Under the pieces are notes generated by a model. That model did no database searches. It saw only the letters and a program-made list of their open reading frames with translations, and had not been told where the DNA came from. Source: Methanomassiliicoccales archaeon UBA280 (lineage in GTDB: Archaea; Thermoplasmatota; Thermoplasmata; SG8-5). From it: a stretch of DNA of 64,000 nt. Shown in pieces: positions 1 through 8,736 of this stretch. A program made the position numbers and the translations under genes. Numbering within the stretch: position 1 is the first letter of the stretch; each line of letters opens with the position of its first letter. The DNA is taken from positions 1 through 64,000 of the forward strand of contig DAKD01000008.1 in NCBI GenBank assembly GCA_002499085.1. Direction: 5' to 3'.

Positions 1-247
1 AACCTTTAACTGTCAAAGTTAGGCTTCAGGTGTGAGATGAATCGGCATGAACAGTAACACGATACACCGCCCCGCACCGTGTTTATGCCATCATCAAAAA
101 CCAAAGCCCACTGGCTTTGAGAATTAGGTGCAAGGCTGTCTGGGTAAACTTCCAGCCCATGTAATAAACGCCAGTCCCTTTCGCTAACCATACTTGGTTA
201 GCGTTAAGACGAGGCAAAGCCTCGTCTGGTTAGGGGCTGGTAGTTTA
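1..247 (-). ncRNA. Structured intergenic element, copy Z
   Basis: Read on the minus strand, the element starts inside the TAA stop of the gene at 245-1003 with AAACTACCAGCCCC (246-233) and closes an outer stem with GGGCTGGAAGTTT (158-146). Two perfect hairpins lie inside the outer stem: one with GACGAGGC arms and one with CGCTAACC arms. A second stem pairs GCCTTGCACC with GGTGCGGGGC, allowing two G-U pairs. It encloses a CAAAGCC/GGCTTTG hairpin and a GATG-containing linker. The same plan recurs at 30168-30297, 37902-38032, 41198-41412 and 45433-45578. A 61-codon frame crosses it, but the hairpins explain the sequence better than a protein does. The function is unknown. The left end may lie outside the window. 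Confidence 0.5.
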
Positions 248-1003
248 CATCTTTCGCTTTGAGATATAGCCGAATCCTGCAATCAATGCCATAAGCCCTA
301 TGAAGATTATTAGGATAGTCAGCCAGTTACTTTCACCTTCAATGTAAAAGCTATTGTCAATTATCATGTCGCCTGAGTGTGTGTCGATGATGCCGTCACT
401 GTTGAGATCAAGAACTATTCTTGAATCGTGCCAGCCTGGCTCTTTGTCTGTCGATATCCATTCAGACTCCACATTCACGGTTTGGTTGGCACCGATTGTC
501 TGAATGATCTGTTTGTCAATCTCATTTCCATCGACAAAGAACTGAACTGTCGCATTTGATATTTCCATTGCGGTTGGGTTCCTTATCTGGGCTTTCAGGG
601 AGACTGGGTATACAACGTTTATGCGTTGTACTTTCTCATAGTAATAAACACCGGACGTGCAGTTGATATGGATTTCCAAATATCCGATTGACTGCTGTGC
701 TGTGATGTCGAATGTGAATGAGTTATTCTCCGGTGTGAGTGTTCCGTTGAGGGGAGAGTTCTTCAATGGCGAGGCTCCGGTAGTGTTGGATGCGGTTATG
801 TAAACCTGGTATGACCATTCTCTCTCAAGGGGATCGTCAAAGGTTGCAGAGTATGTTCCGCTTCGAAGCGTGCCGAGTGTGGGGGAACCCGAAAGGGTCA
901 TCCGCGCATCCGTGACCGGTATAGCTGCGCTAACGATAGGGGTGATTGCTAAAAAGAGCACCGTACAGATGAGCATGCATGCAGCAATATTCCTCTTGAA
1001 CAT
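245..1003 (-). CDS. Secreted, membrane-anchored CARDB-like surface protein
   Basis: This 252-residue protein has an N-terminal signal sequence (about residues 8-27) and a single C-terminal membrane span (about 226-246) with a short KRKM cytoplasmic tail, so most of it is extracellular. A region near residues 135-210 resembles the CARDB/Ig-like fold of archaeal surface proteins, with the asparagine and valine pattern of a beta sandwich and several N-glycosylation sequons. I chose the ATG at 1003 because GAGGT lies just upstream and the signal peptide begins there; an upstream in-frame start would overlap aglB. It follows aglB by five bases on the same strand, so the two are probably co-transcribed. 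It could be a glycosylation target or an accessory of the transferase. The specific function is unknown. Confidence 0.75.
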   Translation of the reverse strand: MFKRNIAACMLICTVLFLAITPIVSAAIPVTDARMTLSGSPTLGTLRSGTYSATFDDPLEREWSYQVYITASNTTGASPLKNSPLNGTLTPENNSFTFDITAQQSIGYLEIHINCTSGVYYYEKVQRINVVYPVSLKAQIRNPTAMEISNATVQFFVDGNEIDKQIIQTIGANQTVNVESEWISTDKEPGWHDSRIVLDLNSDGIIDTHSGDMIIDNSFYIEGESNWLTILIIFIGLMALIAGFGYISKRKM

Positions 1004-1008
1004 AGACC

Positions 1009-4000
1009 TCACCGTATCCACCTCTTTCTTCTGGCATAGTAGAATATTAAAAGTGCACATGCCACCGATGCGACCATGACGCCTGCATTCGTGAGTTGGT
1101 TGCCTGCATCTGAGGATACCTCAACCCCTGTCGCGGTCAAATTCTGCGATGCCACCTGTATTTCCGGGTATTTCAACACAATGTAACTTGATGATACGAA
1201 TGTTGGGTCTGCCTGGGAATATGCGACGACAAGGACACTTGCCTGCCTGGAGGGAACATTGTTGATAGGTTTTACGGAGAGGGGGACGGTTACAGACGAA
1301 CCGTAGGCTACCGTAACGTTGGTGACAGACATACCGTTTTGCGCAACGCTCGCCCCGGACACCGAGCCTAATTCCGCCTCCCAGCCGCTGAGCGCCAAAT
1401 CCTCTATATTAGCTATGTAAACAGTTAATTTATCGGCTCCGTTTCCTGTGTTCGATATCTTGAATGAGGAAATGATGTCTCCGCTGGTGAATTTCGGCGA
1501 TAAAGCTATCGAATTTACGGATAGGGAGTAGAATTGCGTTATCGGGACATTCATGACTTGGCTGTGCCAGATCGAGGTGTTTTTCTGGGATGTCGCGGTT
1601 AAGGTCACCTGATTCTGGTCCACTCGGGGACTGGCAGGTATGCTTACTGTGGCGGTCAATCTTACGGAAGCACCCGGGTCGAGCGTCACCTGATATTGGC
1701 TGAGCTCGATTGCCCAATCGGGGTTGCCCCCTGTTCCTGTGAGGCCATATGTATCCTGAATGTTGCCTGTGTTTTCAACCTCAAAGATGTATGTTTTTGT
1801 AACATTTCCCGGGGTTGCTGTAAGTTGCGAAGGATTGTAGGATACAAATACAATTCTCTCTTCAATCATGGAAAGGGGGAGGTTTACCTGCCTATCACGT
1901 TCCAAGGTGATGTCTATGTTTAAGGAATATGTCATGGGAATGCTGTTCTTCTGGATTTGAAGAGAGCTGGTTATTCTGTAGTCACCAGATGGGAGCCAGA
2001 GTTCGTAGTAGCCGTTTTCGTCCGTGTAATTCGAGAGTGTGAGTCCGTCATCGTTGGTGAATATAAGGGAAGTCACCGCATTCTCGCTCAGGTCATAATA
2101 CGCAGTGCCATAAATCCGGTTACCGATTTCAAGCTGGAACTCCAGAGGTTCCTGATCAACGTCGATGAACTTCTCACCGAGGAAAACATAGTGAGACGAG
2201 CTCTGATGCGCATATATTTTATAATACGCTGGCGGGATATTAATAATGAAATCCCCGGTTGAATCGGTGGACGCTGTGTAATTGGCGAATTCGGAAATGA
2301 ATGTCAGCAATGTGCCAGATGCAGGAACTTCGTTCGCAGTGACTTTACCTGCGAGTTCTATCGAATAGTTATCTCGGTTCAATTCTATGTGATAGGTTGT
2401 TAGGCTAGTTGTGGCATTTAGAATAGTGGGGGCGAAGAAATATCTGTAAGCCCTCAGATATGGGATTTCATCGAATCCGGTGAAATTGACTGTCACTTCG
2501 TATCGATGGTTCGGAACCAAAACAGTGAAATAAGTGCCAGTTTCATCTGTATTTGCGAATATTGTGGCATTGTTCGTGACATCTTTGAAAATCACTTTCT
2601 GGTTCGATGCGGCGTTCCCGACATATGATACTGTGCCTGTGATTTCTAGGCCGGCAGTCATGTTTACGGTGAAATTTCCCGCAGTGTCGTTAATGTCCAC
2701 ACCTATCATCCCAACCATGAATGTATCATTCAAAGCCTGAGAAGCTGAAAGTATATAGGAACCGGGCATGATATAGATGTCATCACTAAATCCCTCTATG
2801 TTGAAATAGACTTCCTCTGGTCCCATTCTGAATGAGATATTGGCCCCTGGTTCAATGGTGTTTGAAATGGACACTGTGACTTTGGTTCTCTCAACAGCGG
2901 TTAGATCCATCTCGAGAATTTCTCCAGAATACAGTCCGGTGTCAACGGCGAATTCATTGTCTATTTGGTATACGCGGGTATCGTTTTCAAAGCTGATGTT
3001 GTGCGTGAATGAGACATAGTAAATGCTCGGAATCAGGGTGGCTGAATAGCTTCCATCCCGTGCTGCCTGGATATCTACCGAGGGGATGTATATGTTATCG
3101 CTGATGAAACTGATGAGGATATTCTGGTCTCTAAGGATTTCATCTTTGAGATATACAGACCCTGCGAATGTCACAGGGATAGGTTCCAAGGACTGGTATA
3201 GCCCCTTGGAAAGCTGGAGGGGGGTAAGAGAACCCAAAGAAACCGGTTCGAAACCGTTTTTCGTGACAGATATCTGGTACGAGGTGGTGGAGGGAAGCAC
3301 AATTGTGAAATTACCAGTATCATTAGTGATTGCCTGGGCATAGGAACCGGAGGGGTCTGTGAATGTCACTCGAGCTTTCTCAATCCCTTCGCCTGGATTG
3401 ATTGCAGTTTTGTTATACAGATCCCAGTATATGCAGCCATGGATTACGCTTCCATCCGTGAGAGCTAAATTCAGAGTATCTGTGCCCCTGGTAAAGCTAT
3501 GGGATTTATAGTATGAGCCGCTGCCGCTTGACACCTGTATCCTGTATGTTCCCCTGGGAAGGTTGATCGAATAATCACCTTGTTCGTCTGTGATTGAAGA
3601 GAGCATAATTTTTTGGTCAAGAGTATCGAATACTACCTGAGTGAATGTAGAACTGGCACCATAATATGATATTACTTTGCCGGTCACTAGGCAAGATAAT
3701 TTGAGATCCATGTTGAGAATTTTATCGTCGCCAAGGTAAAACTGGCCCATGTCCGAGTAGGAGATGCCGTTTTTAACGTGACTAACATAATATGTGTAAT
3801 CTCCAATGTTCAAGACCACTGAATAATGACCGGCTGCATCAGTTGTTGAAATTGAGCTGCTTGGCCCTGCAAGTTTCACCGTTGCATAAGGCACAGGCAC
3901 ACCGTTGATATACAATGTTCCCTGAAGTATTACAGATTCATATATGATGAAGTCTATTGTGTTGTTCTCTTGAGTGTTTATTTGCATACGCTGCTGTGTA

Positions 4001-7000
4001 CTTGCATGGCTGGGGGTGTAGGCCTGAGCAGAATAATTTCCCTTGATGACATTAGCAAAAGAATATGAACCGTTCGCATCCGAATATGTGTGGATTTCGA
4101 TGTTCTCCTCGGGCATTTTCAGAACCACAAGCGAGCCTTCCGCCGCAGAACCGTCAGAGTAAGTGACTGTCCCCGTAAGGGATGTCACCGTTAGAGCCAG
4201 ATTTGTCCCCGAAGCCTGGCCGCTTAAGACGCTCACTGTTTGGGTTCCGATTGTCCGGTTTGCATAATTAATCGATGCTGTGTAACTGCCCGGCGGGAGT
4301 ATATCAAACTCGTATTTTCCGTTTTTATCGGTGAATGCTGACTTCTCGTAAATGAAATTCTGGTTGCTGAGAACAACTTGGGCGTTGGATAATATCTCAT
4401 CTGAATCTCCGCGGGTTCCGTCCGAGTCCATGTCCCAATACACATACCCATTCATCGAGCCTTTTGCAACTATAAGGTTCTGTGTGATGAGGTAATCCGG
4501 TTGGCCGTTTGAGTCCCTGTCCTCATTCTCGCGCATAGCCTGATAATCATGGATGAAGAGTTTTGTGGTGTTCAGCTCTGTTCCAACCATGGTCAAGGCA
4601 TCAACTGTACCGGAGGACACGGTCAATGTGACATCTCCGAAAGGTGCGATGATTGAATAGGTTCCATTATCATCGGTCGTGACCTTCTGGTGAGGTATCG
4701 AGAAATCGTCCGTTACTGTCACCGTAAGGCCTGTTATTGGTGTGCCGTCTTCAAGCTGGACCTTGCCGCTGATTATGGCGCCGTCATAGTATTTCAGCAT
4801 CATGACGCCCTGATACAGGCTGGACCTGTCGCTGAGATCTGAGATTCCGTTTCCGTTCTGCTGATTCTCAAAGGCATCCCAGTAATTCATAGCCCGCCAG
4901 GCATCCGTATGATTCTGTATGTCTTCGGCAGAATAGGGATTCCAATAGGCTGTCCTGTGGACAAGCTTGAAGTGGGTCATGTTCCAGCCCGGCATTATTG
5001 GGTTCGAGGAGAGTGATTCCGTAAGCCCGGGTATTCCTTGCTCACTGCCTATGTCCGAACCGCTGTAACCGATGAATGCCTTGTAGAGCATGGAATTGTA
5101 GAACATGTCTTTGTACTCGATTTTATAGGGCGTTTCCTGGTTCAGGTTGACATCCGGGGGTATCTCGTCCAGGGCATATTCGCCTCCGTATTCGCCGATG
5201 GCTTTTATTTCCCAGAAATCATAAGGCTGGTTTGCGATGTCGTCTATCCTGTGATCCGAAAGCTTGGCAGGAGCATAGAAGATGCCGGTGTTGTCTGCCG
5301 AGAAAGGAAACAGACGGCTGTCGATGCTGAAATATCTGATCGAATTTCCTGTCAAATCAGATATATCGCTGTAGAACTGGGTTATTTCCTCTTCACTGAG
5401 TGACTGTGTTAGAAGCACCCTTGCCGCTATGTATTTCGCATTCACATCTTGCATGTCGTCATCGCGCAGGCCATAAATGTGCGGATTCTCAAGTATCACA
5501 TCGATATAGTCAGAGGGCGACTCGAATATCCTTGACATCTCCGAACTGCTCACGCCGTAGGAATCCATAAGTGCCAGCATTTCCGGACTGAAATAATTGG
5601 ACCCTGTTTTCCAGACTTTGTACCAATCTCCCTCGAGGATTCTTACTGACAGAAGCGCGATTGCATCCGCCTCGCTCTGAGCCATGATGAAATTACCTGC
5701 AAGCTGATGCCCTCCCAGGAAATTGTCCGCCACTGTGGGATGCTTACCTTCGTTGACAACTTCGAATCCGTAGTCCCACCAGCTTATGAACGCGGGTTTA
5801 TCCTCGGCTGGATAGATCTCAGTGTCCTGGGTTGCCAACCAATCGTAGGCTGCAGGCCAGTATTGGCTGTTCAGAGGGAGAGAGTATCCGAATGCCCCGA
5901 GATACCAGGTGGTGCCGTTTTCCGCATCATAATTTTTGGGATGGATGAATGAGGGCAGGGAATTGTAAATTTCAAGGTCATAGCCGGACTTGGTTTCATA
6001 AGGGATTCCTGCATCAAGCCCGGTCCAAACATTCGGCGCGATGACGCAGAAAGCCAGGAATGAGATGCCCATTGTGAAGAAGAAGGACGTTTTACGCACC
6101 TGCAGGTACAGAACCAGATATGAGAAGAGGAGAATGGCGAGAATGAACCCGTGGGTTGCTGGGGTCATTTCCCAATCCGAGTAAAGCTCAGCGAAAACGT
6201 AGAACAAAGCTCCGGCCACGGGTATCATCACGGCAATGAGGCTGTAAATCCTGCTCGGGTTTGTTGCTGATATCAGACTGAGGATGTATATGCCGAATAT
6301 CGCGGCCATGCCAATGACAAAAATTGCATACGAAATGTCAGACATTGATGAGACAGCCACCGCGGCTATGATCAGAATTGAGGTCATTGCAATCATGCCT
6401 ATGATGAACTTCTGGCTTGGCCTGAATCCGGGGGAACGCCTAAGGTTCGTGATATATGACTTGAAATTGAGCTTTCCGAGAACCAGAGCGATTACCCATC
6501 CGGCGGATATTGCAAATGCTGGCCCGGCATTGAACATGAACCTTGCCGCAGTGACTGCCATGTATATTGATGTGATGCTCCAGAGTAGGATGAACGTGAA
6601 ATCCGGTTTCCAGGATTTCGGAAGTTGGACAATGGCCCATGCCATCCCTGCGAACGAAAGCCAGAAAGTTATTACACCGAAGGACATTGCCAGATTGCTG
6701 AATGAAGGCGCCTGGGCTTCTGCTATTGTCTGGTATTGCTTGTTGTTGATGAAATACCCTCCGCCGCTGAGCAGGGCATTGAGCATGGAATCGAGTATTG
6801 ACGGAGCCAGAACGTATAGGAGAGTGACAGTGATCGCTCCGATGAGAATCATAAGTGAGAAGACAAGGAACCAGGGGAACTTCTTGGTTGCCATCAGAAT
6901 GATGGCAAAGGCAAACAGCCCCAGGACAAGGTAGGCAGGCGTGTCAAACCAGCTGGGTATCTGTATTGATAGATAGTAGTAGGGGAATGCCAGAAGCAGG

Positions 7001-8130
7001 CCCGTGCCGACTGAAATTATGTATATGACAGAAATACCGAATGAGTCCACATTCCTGAACCTGTTTATCAGTATCTGAACGAAGAAATACACGGCTATCA
7101 GGACGATCGCGTATGCGAATCCCTGCCAAATAAGGGCCACGCCCGCGAGCGAGATTCCAGAAAGCAAGGCATAAAGAACCGAGGATTTGTTGGACACGAC
7201 GAAGCTTTTTGCACCGGACAGAACCTCCTTCGGTTTGAACCAAGAGTCAATCCAATCCTTTTGTTTCATTACCTTCAGGGCTTTCAGGAAGAAGAAGAAG
7301 GCCGTCACGATGAAGAACAAAGTGATGGCATCGTGGTCTGCGTTGGTCAAAACGCTTCTCTGGATGTGGCCTGGCAATACTGCAAGCAGGAATGCAGATA
7401 TCATTCCGGCTTTCTTCCCGAACGCTTCCTTTCCGAGGTAATAGACAGGGAATATGGTGAGCGCTCCCCAGAATGCCGTTGAGAATATGAACACGTAGAA
7501 TGTGGATGTGAAGGTATCGCCGTCAAAGAACGGGGACAGACCCATGCCCATGAGTGAGACTGACCAGTCATACAGCGGGGGACGGGGGTTTCTCGTTCCG
7601 ACAGGATAATTCAGCATGTTGTCCCAGAAGTGGTGAAGACCGGTTTCGTCCGCATTTGTTATCACATAGTGGTGATAATACGAGTCTGAACCACCAGATA
7701 GTATGAAACCGTCCTCTGTGGAGGGCTCAAGGCCGTAAAATGACCTGGCAAAGAATGCCAGACAGAATATGGCCATGAGTATGGCGAAGGTCTTCCAATG
7801 CTGACCCACCCAGGTTTTCCTGAACGGCGTTCTCCTTGCCCGTCCGGTCTCCTTGTCGCCTGCTTGGGGCTGGCCTGACCTTTCATCCCTTCTGCGGGCA
7901 GATTGTTTCGACAGCTTTGATTCCTGCCCGTGATCCTCCTCCGGAGGTAATATTTCCAGGTCATCCGGTTCTGTTTGGGACGCCTGTACGGTATTCCCTA
8001 CTGGTTGCTCAAGAGTTTCCGGCTTTGGAGCACTTTTGGCAGCGTGCCCGCTGTACTGCTCCGGCTCCGGTTTTGACTCTGCGGTCGAGATCTGTTCGTT
8101 GTGAGAACTATCCTTCTTGAGCCATTTCAT
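1009..8130 (-). CDS. aglB: Oligosaccharyltransferase AglB with a giant extracellular extension
   Basis: AglB (STT3 family) transfers the lipid-linked glycan to asparagine of exported proteins. The first 110 or so residues are charged and cytoplasmic. Many membrane spans follow to about residue 700. An SDS acidic motif near residue 147 and a NADHDA motif near 262 fit the metal-binding loops, and the catalytic WWDYG lies near residue 783. Usual AglB proteins are about 700-1,000 residues; this one is 2,373. The additional part (about 1110-2100) is a series of carboxypeptidase-regulatory/Cna-B-like beta sandwiches, then a NEW3-like domain (about 2100-2330) and a C-terminal membrane anchor with an RRKRW tail. 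Start choice: a TATA box at 8177-8187 predicts transcription from about 8157, so the ATG at 8130, preceded by GGTGA, is the first usable start; an in-frame start farther upstream is rejected. Confidence 0.92.
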   Translation of the reverse strand: MKWLKKDSSHNEQISTAESKPEPEQYSGHAAKSAPKPETLEQPVGNTVQASQTEPDDLEILPPEEDHGQESKLSKQSARRRDERSGQPQAGDKETGRARRTPFRKTWVGQHWKTFAILMAIFCLAFFARSFYGLEPSTEDGFILSGGSDSYYHHYVITNADETGLHHFWDNMLNYPVGTRNPRPPLYDWSVSLMGMGLSPFFDGDTFTSTFYVFIFSTAFWGALTIFPVYYLGKEAFGKKAGMISAFLLAVLPGHIQRSVLTNADHDAITLFFIVTAFFFFLKALKVMKQKDWIDSWFKPKEVLSGAKSFVVSNKSSVLYALLSGISLAGVALIWQGFAYAIVLIAVYFFVQILINRFRNVDSFGISVIYIISVGTGLLLAFPYYYLSIQIPSWFDTPAYLVLGLFAFAIILMATKKFPWFLVFSLMILIGAITVTLLYVLAPSILDSMLNALLSGGGYFINNKQYQTIAEAQAPSFSNLAMSFGVITFWLSFAGMAWAIVQLPKSWKPDFTFILLWSITSIYMAVTAARFMFNAGPAFAISAGWVIALVLGKLNFKSYITNLRRSPGFRPSQKFIIGMIAMTSILIIAAVAVSSMSDISYAIFVIGMAAIFGIYILSLISATNPSRIYSLIAVMIPVAGALFYVFAELYSDWEMTPATHGFILAILLFSYLVLYLQVRKTSFFFTMGISFLAFCVIAPNVWTGLDAGIPYETKSGYDLEIYNSLPSFIHPKNYDAENGTTWYLGAFGYSLPLNSQYWPAAYDWLATQDTEIYPAEDKPAFISWWDYGFEVVNEGKHPTVADNFLGGHQLAGNFIMAQSEADAIALLSVRILEGDWYKVWKTGSNYFSPEMLALMDSYGVSSSEMSRIFESPSDYIDVILENPHIYGLRDDDMQDVNAKYIAARVLLTQSLSEEEITQFYSDISDLTGNSIRYFSIDSRLFPFSADNTGIFYAPAKLSDHRIDDIANQPYDFWEIKAIGEYGGEYALDEIPPDVNLNQETPYKIEYKDMFYNSMLYKAFIGYSGSDIGSEQGIPGLTESLSSNPIMPGWNMTHFKLVHRTAYWNPYSAEDIQNHTDAWRAMNYWDAFENQQNGNGISDLSDRSSLYQGVMMLKYYDGAIISGKVQLEDGTPITGLTVTVTDDFSIPHQKVTTDDNGTYSIIAPFGDVTLTVSSGTVDALTMVGTELNTTKLFIHDYQAMRENEDRDSNGQPDYLITQNLIVAKGSMNGYVYWDMDSDGTRGDSDEILSNAQVVLSNQNFIYEKSAFTDKNGKYEFDILPPGSYTASINYANRTIGTQTVSVLSGQASGTNLALTVTSLTGTVTYSDGSAAEGSLVVLKMPEENIEIHTYSDANGSYSFANVIKGNYSAQAYTPSHASTQQRMQINTQENNTIDFIIYESVILQGTLYINGVPVPYATVKLAGPSSSISTTDAAGHYSVVLNIGDYTYYVSHVKNGISYSDMGQFYLGDDKILNMDLKLSCLVTGKVISYYGASSTFTQVVFDTLDQKIMLSSITDEQGDYSINLPRGTYRIQVSSGSGSYYKSHSFTRGTDTLNLALTDGSVIHGCIYWDLYNKTAINPGEGIEKARVTFTDPSGSYAQAITNDTGNFTIVLPSTTSYQISVTKNGFEPVSLGSLTPLQLSKGLYQSLEPIPVTFAGSVYLKDEILRDQNILISFISDNIYIPSVDIQAARDGSYSATLIPSIYYVSFTHNISFENDTRVYQIDNEFAVDTGLYSGEILEMDLTAVERTKVTVSISNTIEPGANISFRMGPEEVYFNIEGFSDDIYIMPGSYILSASQALNDTFMVGMIGVDINDTAGNFTVNMTAGLEITGTVSYVGNAASNQKVIFKDVTNNATIFANTDETGTYFTVLVPNHRYEVTVNFTGFDEIPYLRAYRYFFAPTILNATTSLTTYHIELNRDNYSIELAGKVTANEVPASGTLLTFISEFANYTASTDSTGDFIINIPPAYYKIYAHQSSSHYVFLGEKFIDVDQEPLEFQLEIGNRIYGTAYYDLSENAVTSLIFTNDDGLTLSNYTDENGYYELWLPSGDYRITSSLQIQKNSIPMTYSLNIDITLERDRQVNLPLSMIEERIVFVSYNPSQLTATPGNVTKTYIFEVENTGNIQDTYGLTGTGGNPDWAIELSQYQVTLDPGASVRLTATVSIPASPRVDQNQVTLTATSQKNTSIWHSQVMNVPITQFYSLSVNSIALSPKFTSGDIISSFKISNTGNGADKLTVYIANIEDLALSGWEAELGSVSGASVAQNGMSVTNVTVAYGSSVTVPLSVKPINNVPSRQASVLVVAYSQADPTFVSSSYIVLKYPEIQVASQNLTATGVEVSSDAGNQLTNAGVMVASVACALLIFYYARRKRWIR

Positions 8131-8176
8131 TCTAGTCACCAGTTGAACAATTTGGGTAGCCATCCCGATACTATGG

Positions 8177-8187
8177 TTATATATATT
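8177..8187 (-). promoter_or_regulatory. TATA box of aglB
   Basis: On the minus strand this reads AATATATATAA. It lies about 25 bases before a predicted transcription start near 8157, which leaves a leader of about 27 bases holding GGTGA ahead of the ATG at 8130. The inference rests on archaeal promoter spacing only. Confidence 0.55.
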
Positions 8188-8295
8188 GTTTTGCATAAGA
8201 AATAATAGTTGAGCCAGCAATGTTAAAAATTTGATAAAATTCACAAGACGGTTGCAATTGCCTCACGGATTGCGCTAAGCAAGCCATGACAACCT

Positions 8296-8304
8296 TTTTT
8301 AATC
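8296..8304 (+). promoter_or_regulatory. Possible TATA box of the tRNA-Arg gene
   Basis: A TTTTTAATC stretch lies about 37 bases before the tRNA 5' end and would give a leader of about 12 bases for RNase P to remove. It is the only A/T-rich block in the right place, but the match to a canonical box A is weak. Confidence 0.3.
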
Positions 8305-8336
8305 AGCTTTTGTTGCTTGCCCTACCGAGATTGCAA

Positions 8337-8448
8337 GGGCGCGTGGCCTAGACAGGATATGGCGGCAGCCTCCTAAGCTGTAGATCGGGGGTTCGAAATG
8401 GCCTGCTTCACGGACGGGAGCAGGCCTGCGAGATTCCCCCCGCGCCCG
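8337..8448 (+). tRNA. tRNA-Arg(CCT), interrupted in the T loop
   Basis: The acceptor stem pairs GGGCGCG (8337-8343) with CGCGCCC (8441-8447), with G at 8448 as discriminator. The D stem is GCC/GGC. The anticodon stem GCAGC/GCTGT encloses CTCCTAA, giving anticodon CCT at 8372-8374, which reads AGG (Arg). The T stem is GGGGG (8387-8391) with CCCCC (8436-8440), but 44 bases separate the arms where seven are expected. Removing 8398-8434 restores the loop TTCGAAT. No CCA is encoded. A T-rich stretch, CTCTTTTTATTT, follows at once and is the likely terminator. Anticodon-loop introns are the usual archaeal type, so this position is uncommon. Confidence 0.9.
8398..8434 (+). other. 37-base T-loop intron of tRNA-Arg with bulge-helix-bulge
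   Basis: The junction folds as the substrate of archaeal splicing endonuclease. The T stem forms the outer helix. Bases 8433-8435 (AUU) are a three-base bulge. UUCG (8392-8395) pairs with CGAG (8429-8432) as the four-pair central helix. AAA (8396-8398) is the opposite three-base bulge. The intron core is an eight-pair hairpin, GGCCUGCU (8400-8407) with AGCAGGCC (8419-8426). Cutting after the second base of each bulge removes exactly 8398-8434 and leaves the canonical TTCGAAT loop. The insertion follows tRNA position 59. Confidence 0.82.
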
Positions 8449-8472
8449 CTCTTTTTATTTATTGCTATAATT

Positions 8473-8597
8473 CGCGGGCGCGGTCCGACGAATCTTTCGA
8501 TCTCAATCTCTCACAGCCAGATTCGTCTCAGTCGCAAACAATGTCCCCATATGCCAGCAGATTGTTTGCTCCTCCCCCCGCCCCCGCTCTTTTTATT
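8473..8597 (+). ncRNA. tRNA-end-derived structured element, tandem unit 1
   Basis: The closing stem pairs GCGGGCGCGG (8474-8483) with CCGCCCCCGC (8578-8587), one mismatch in ten. Two hairpins lie inside. The first is GACGAATCT (8487-8495) with AGATTCGTC (8519-8527), and the second is GCAAACAAT (8534-8542) with ATTGTTTGC (8561-8569). The unit ends in TCTTTTTATT. Its last 24 bases match the end of the upstream tRNA gene plus its T-tract with a single difference, and its GGGCGCG repeats the tRNA 5' end. The interior does not resemble a tRNA. It may be transcribed with the tRNA or alone. The function is unknown. Confidence 0.5.
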
Positions 8598-8610
8598 AAT
8601 TGTTGTAAAC

Positions 8611-8736
8611 CGCGGGCGCGGTACGACGAATCCTACAATTACTCTCCGCTTTAAACCGGATTCGTCTCAGTCGCAAACATTGCTTTCAAATGCCAACAGA
8701 AAGTTTGCTCCTCCCCCCGCCCCCGCTCTTTTTATT
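8611..8736 (+). ncRNA. tRNA-end-derived structured element, tandem unit 2
   Basis: This is the second copy, 138 bases downstream of unit 1. The closing stem and T-rich end are identical. The first hairpin is GACGAATCC with GGATTCGTC: compared with unit 1 an A-T pair has become a G-C pair, so both sides changed together. The second hairpin keeps six perfect pairs, GCAAAC/GTTTGC. Loop sequences differ widely between units except for TGCCARCAG in the second hairpin loop, the TCAGTC linker and CTCCTCC. Selection on an RNA structure explains this pattern better than a recent duplication does. The T-tract overlaps the stop codon of the convergent gene at 8735. Confidence 0.5.

Noticed and set aside
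6..191. 61-codon minus-strand frame
   Set aside because: It lies across hairpins of structured element Z, and its translation shows no domain or composition typical of the neighbouring proteins.
6284..6934. 216-codon frame antisense to aglB
   Set aside because: It is fully inside the aglB membrane region, with methionine- and isoleucine-rich composition as expected from the complement of transmembrane codons. No ribosome site or motif was seen.
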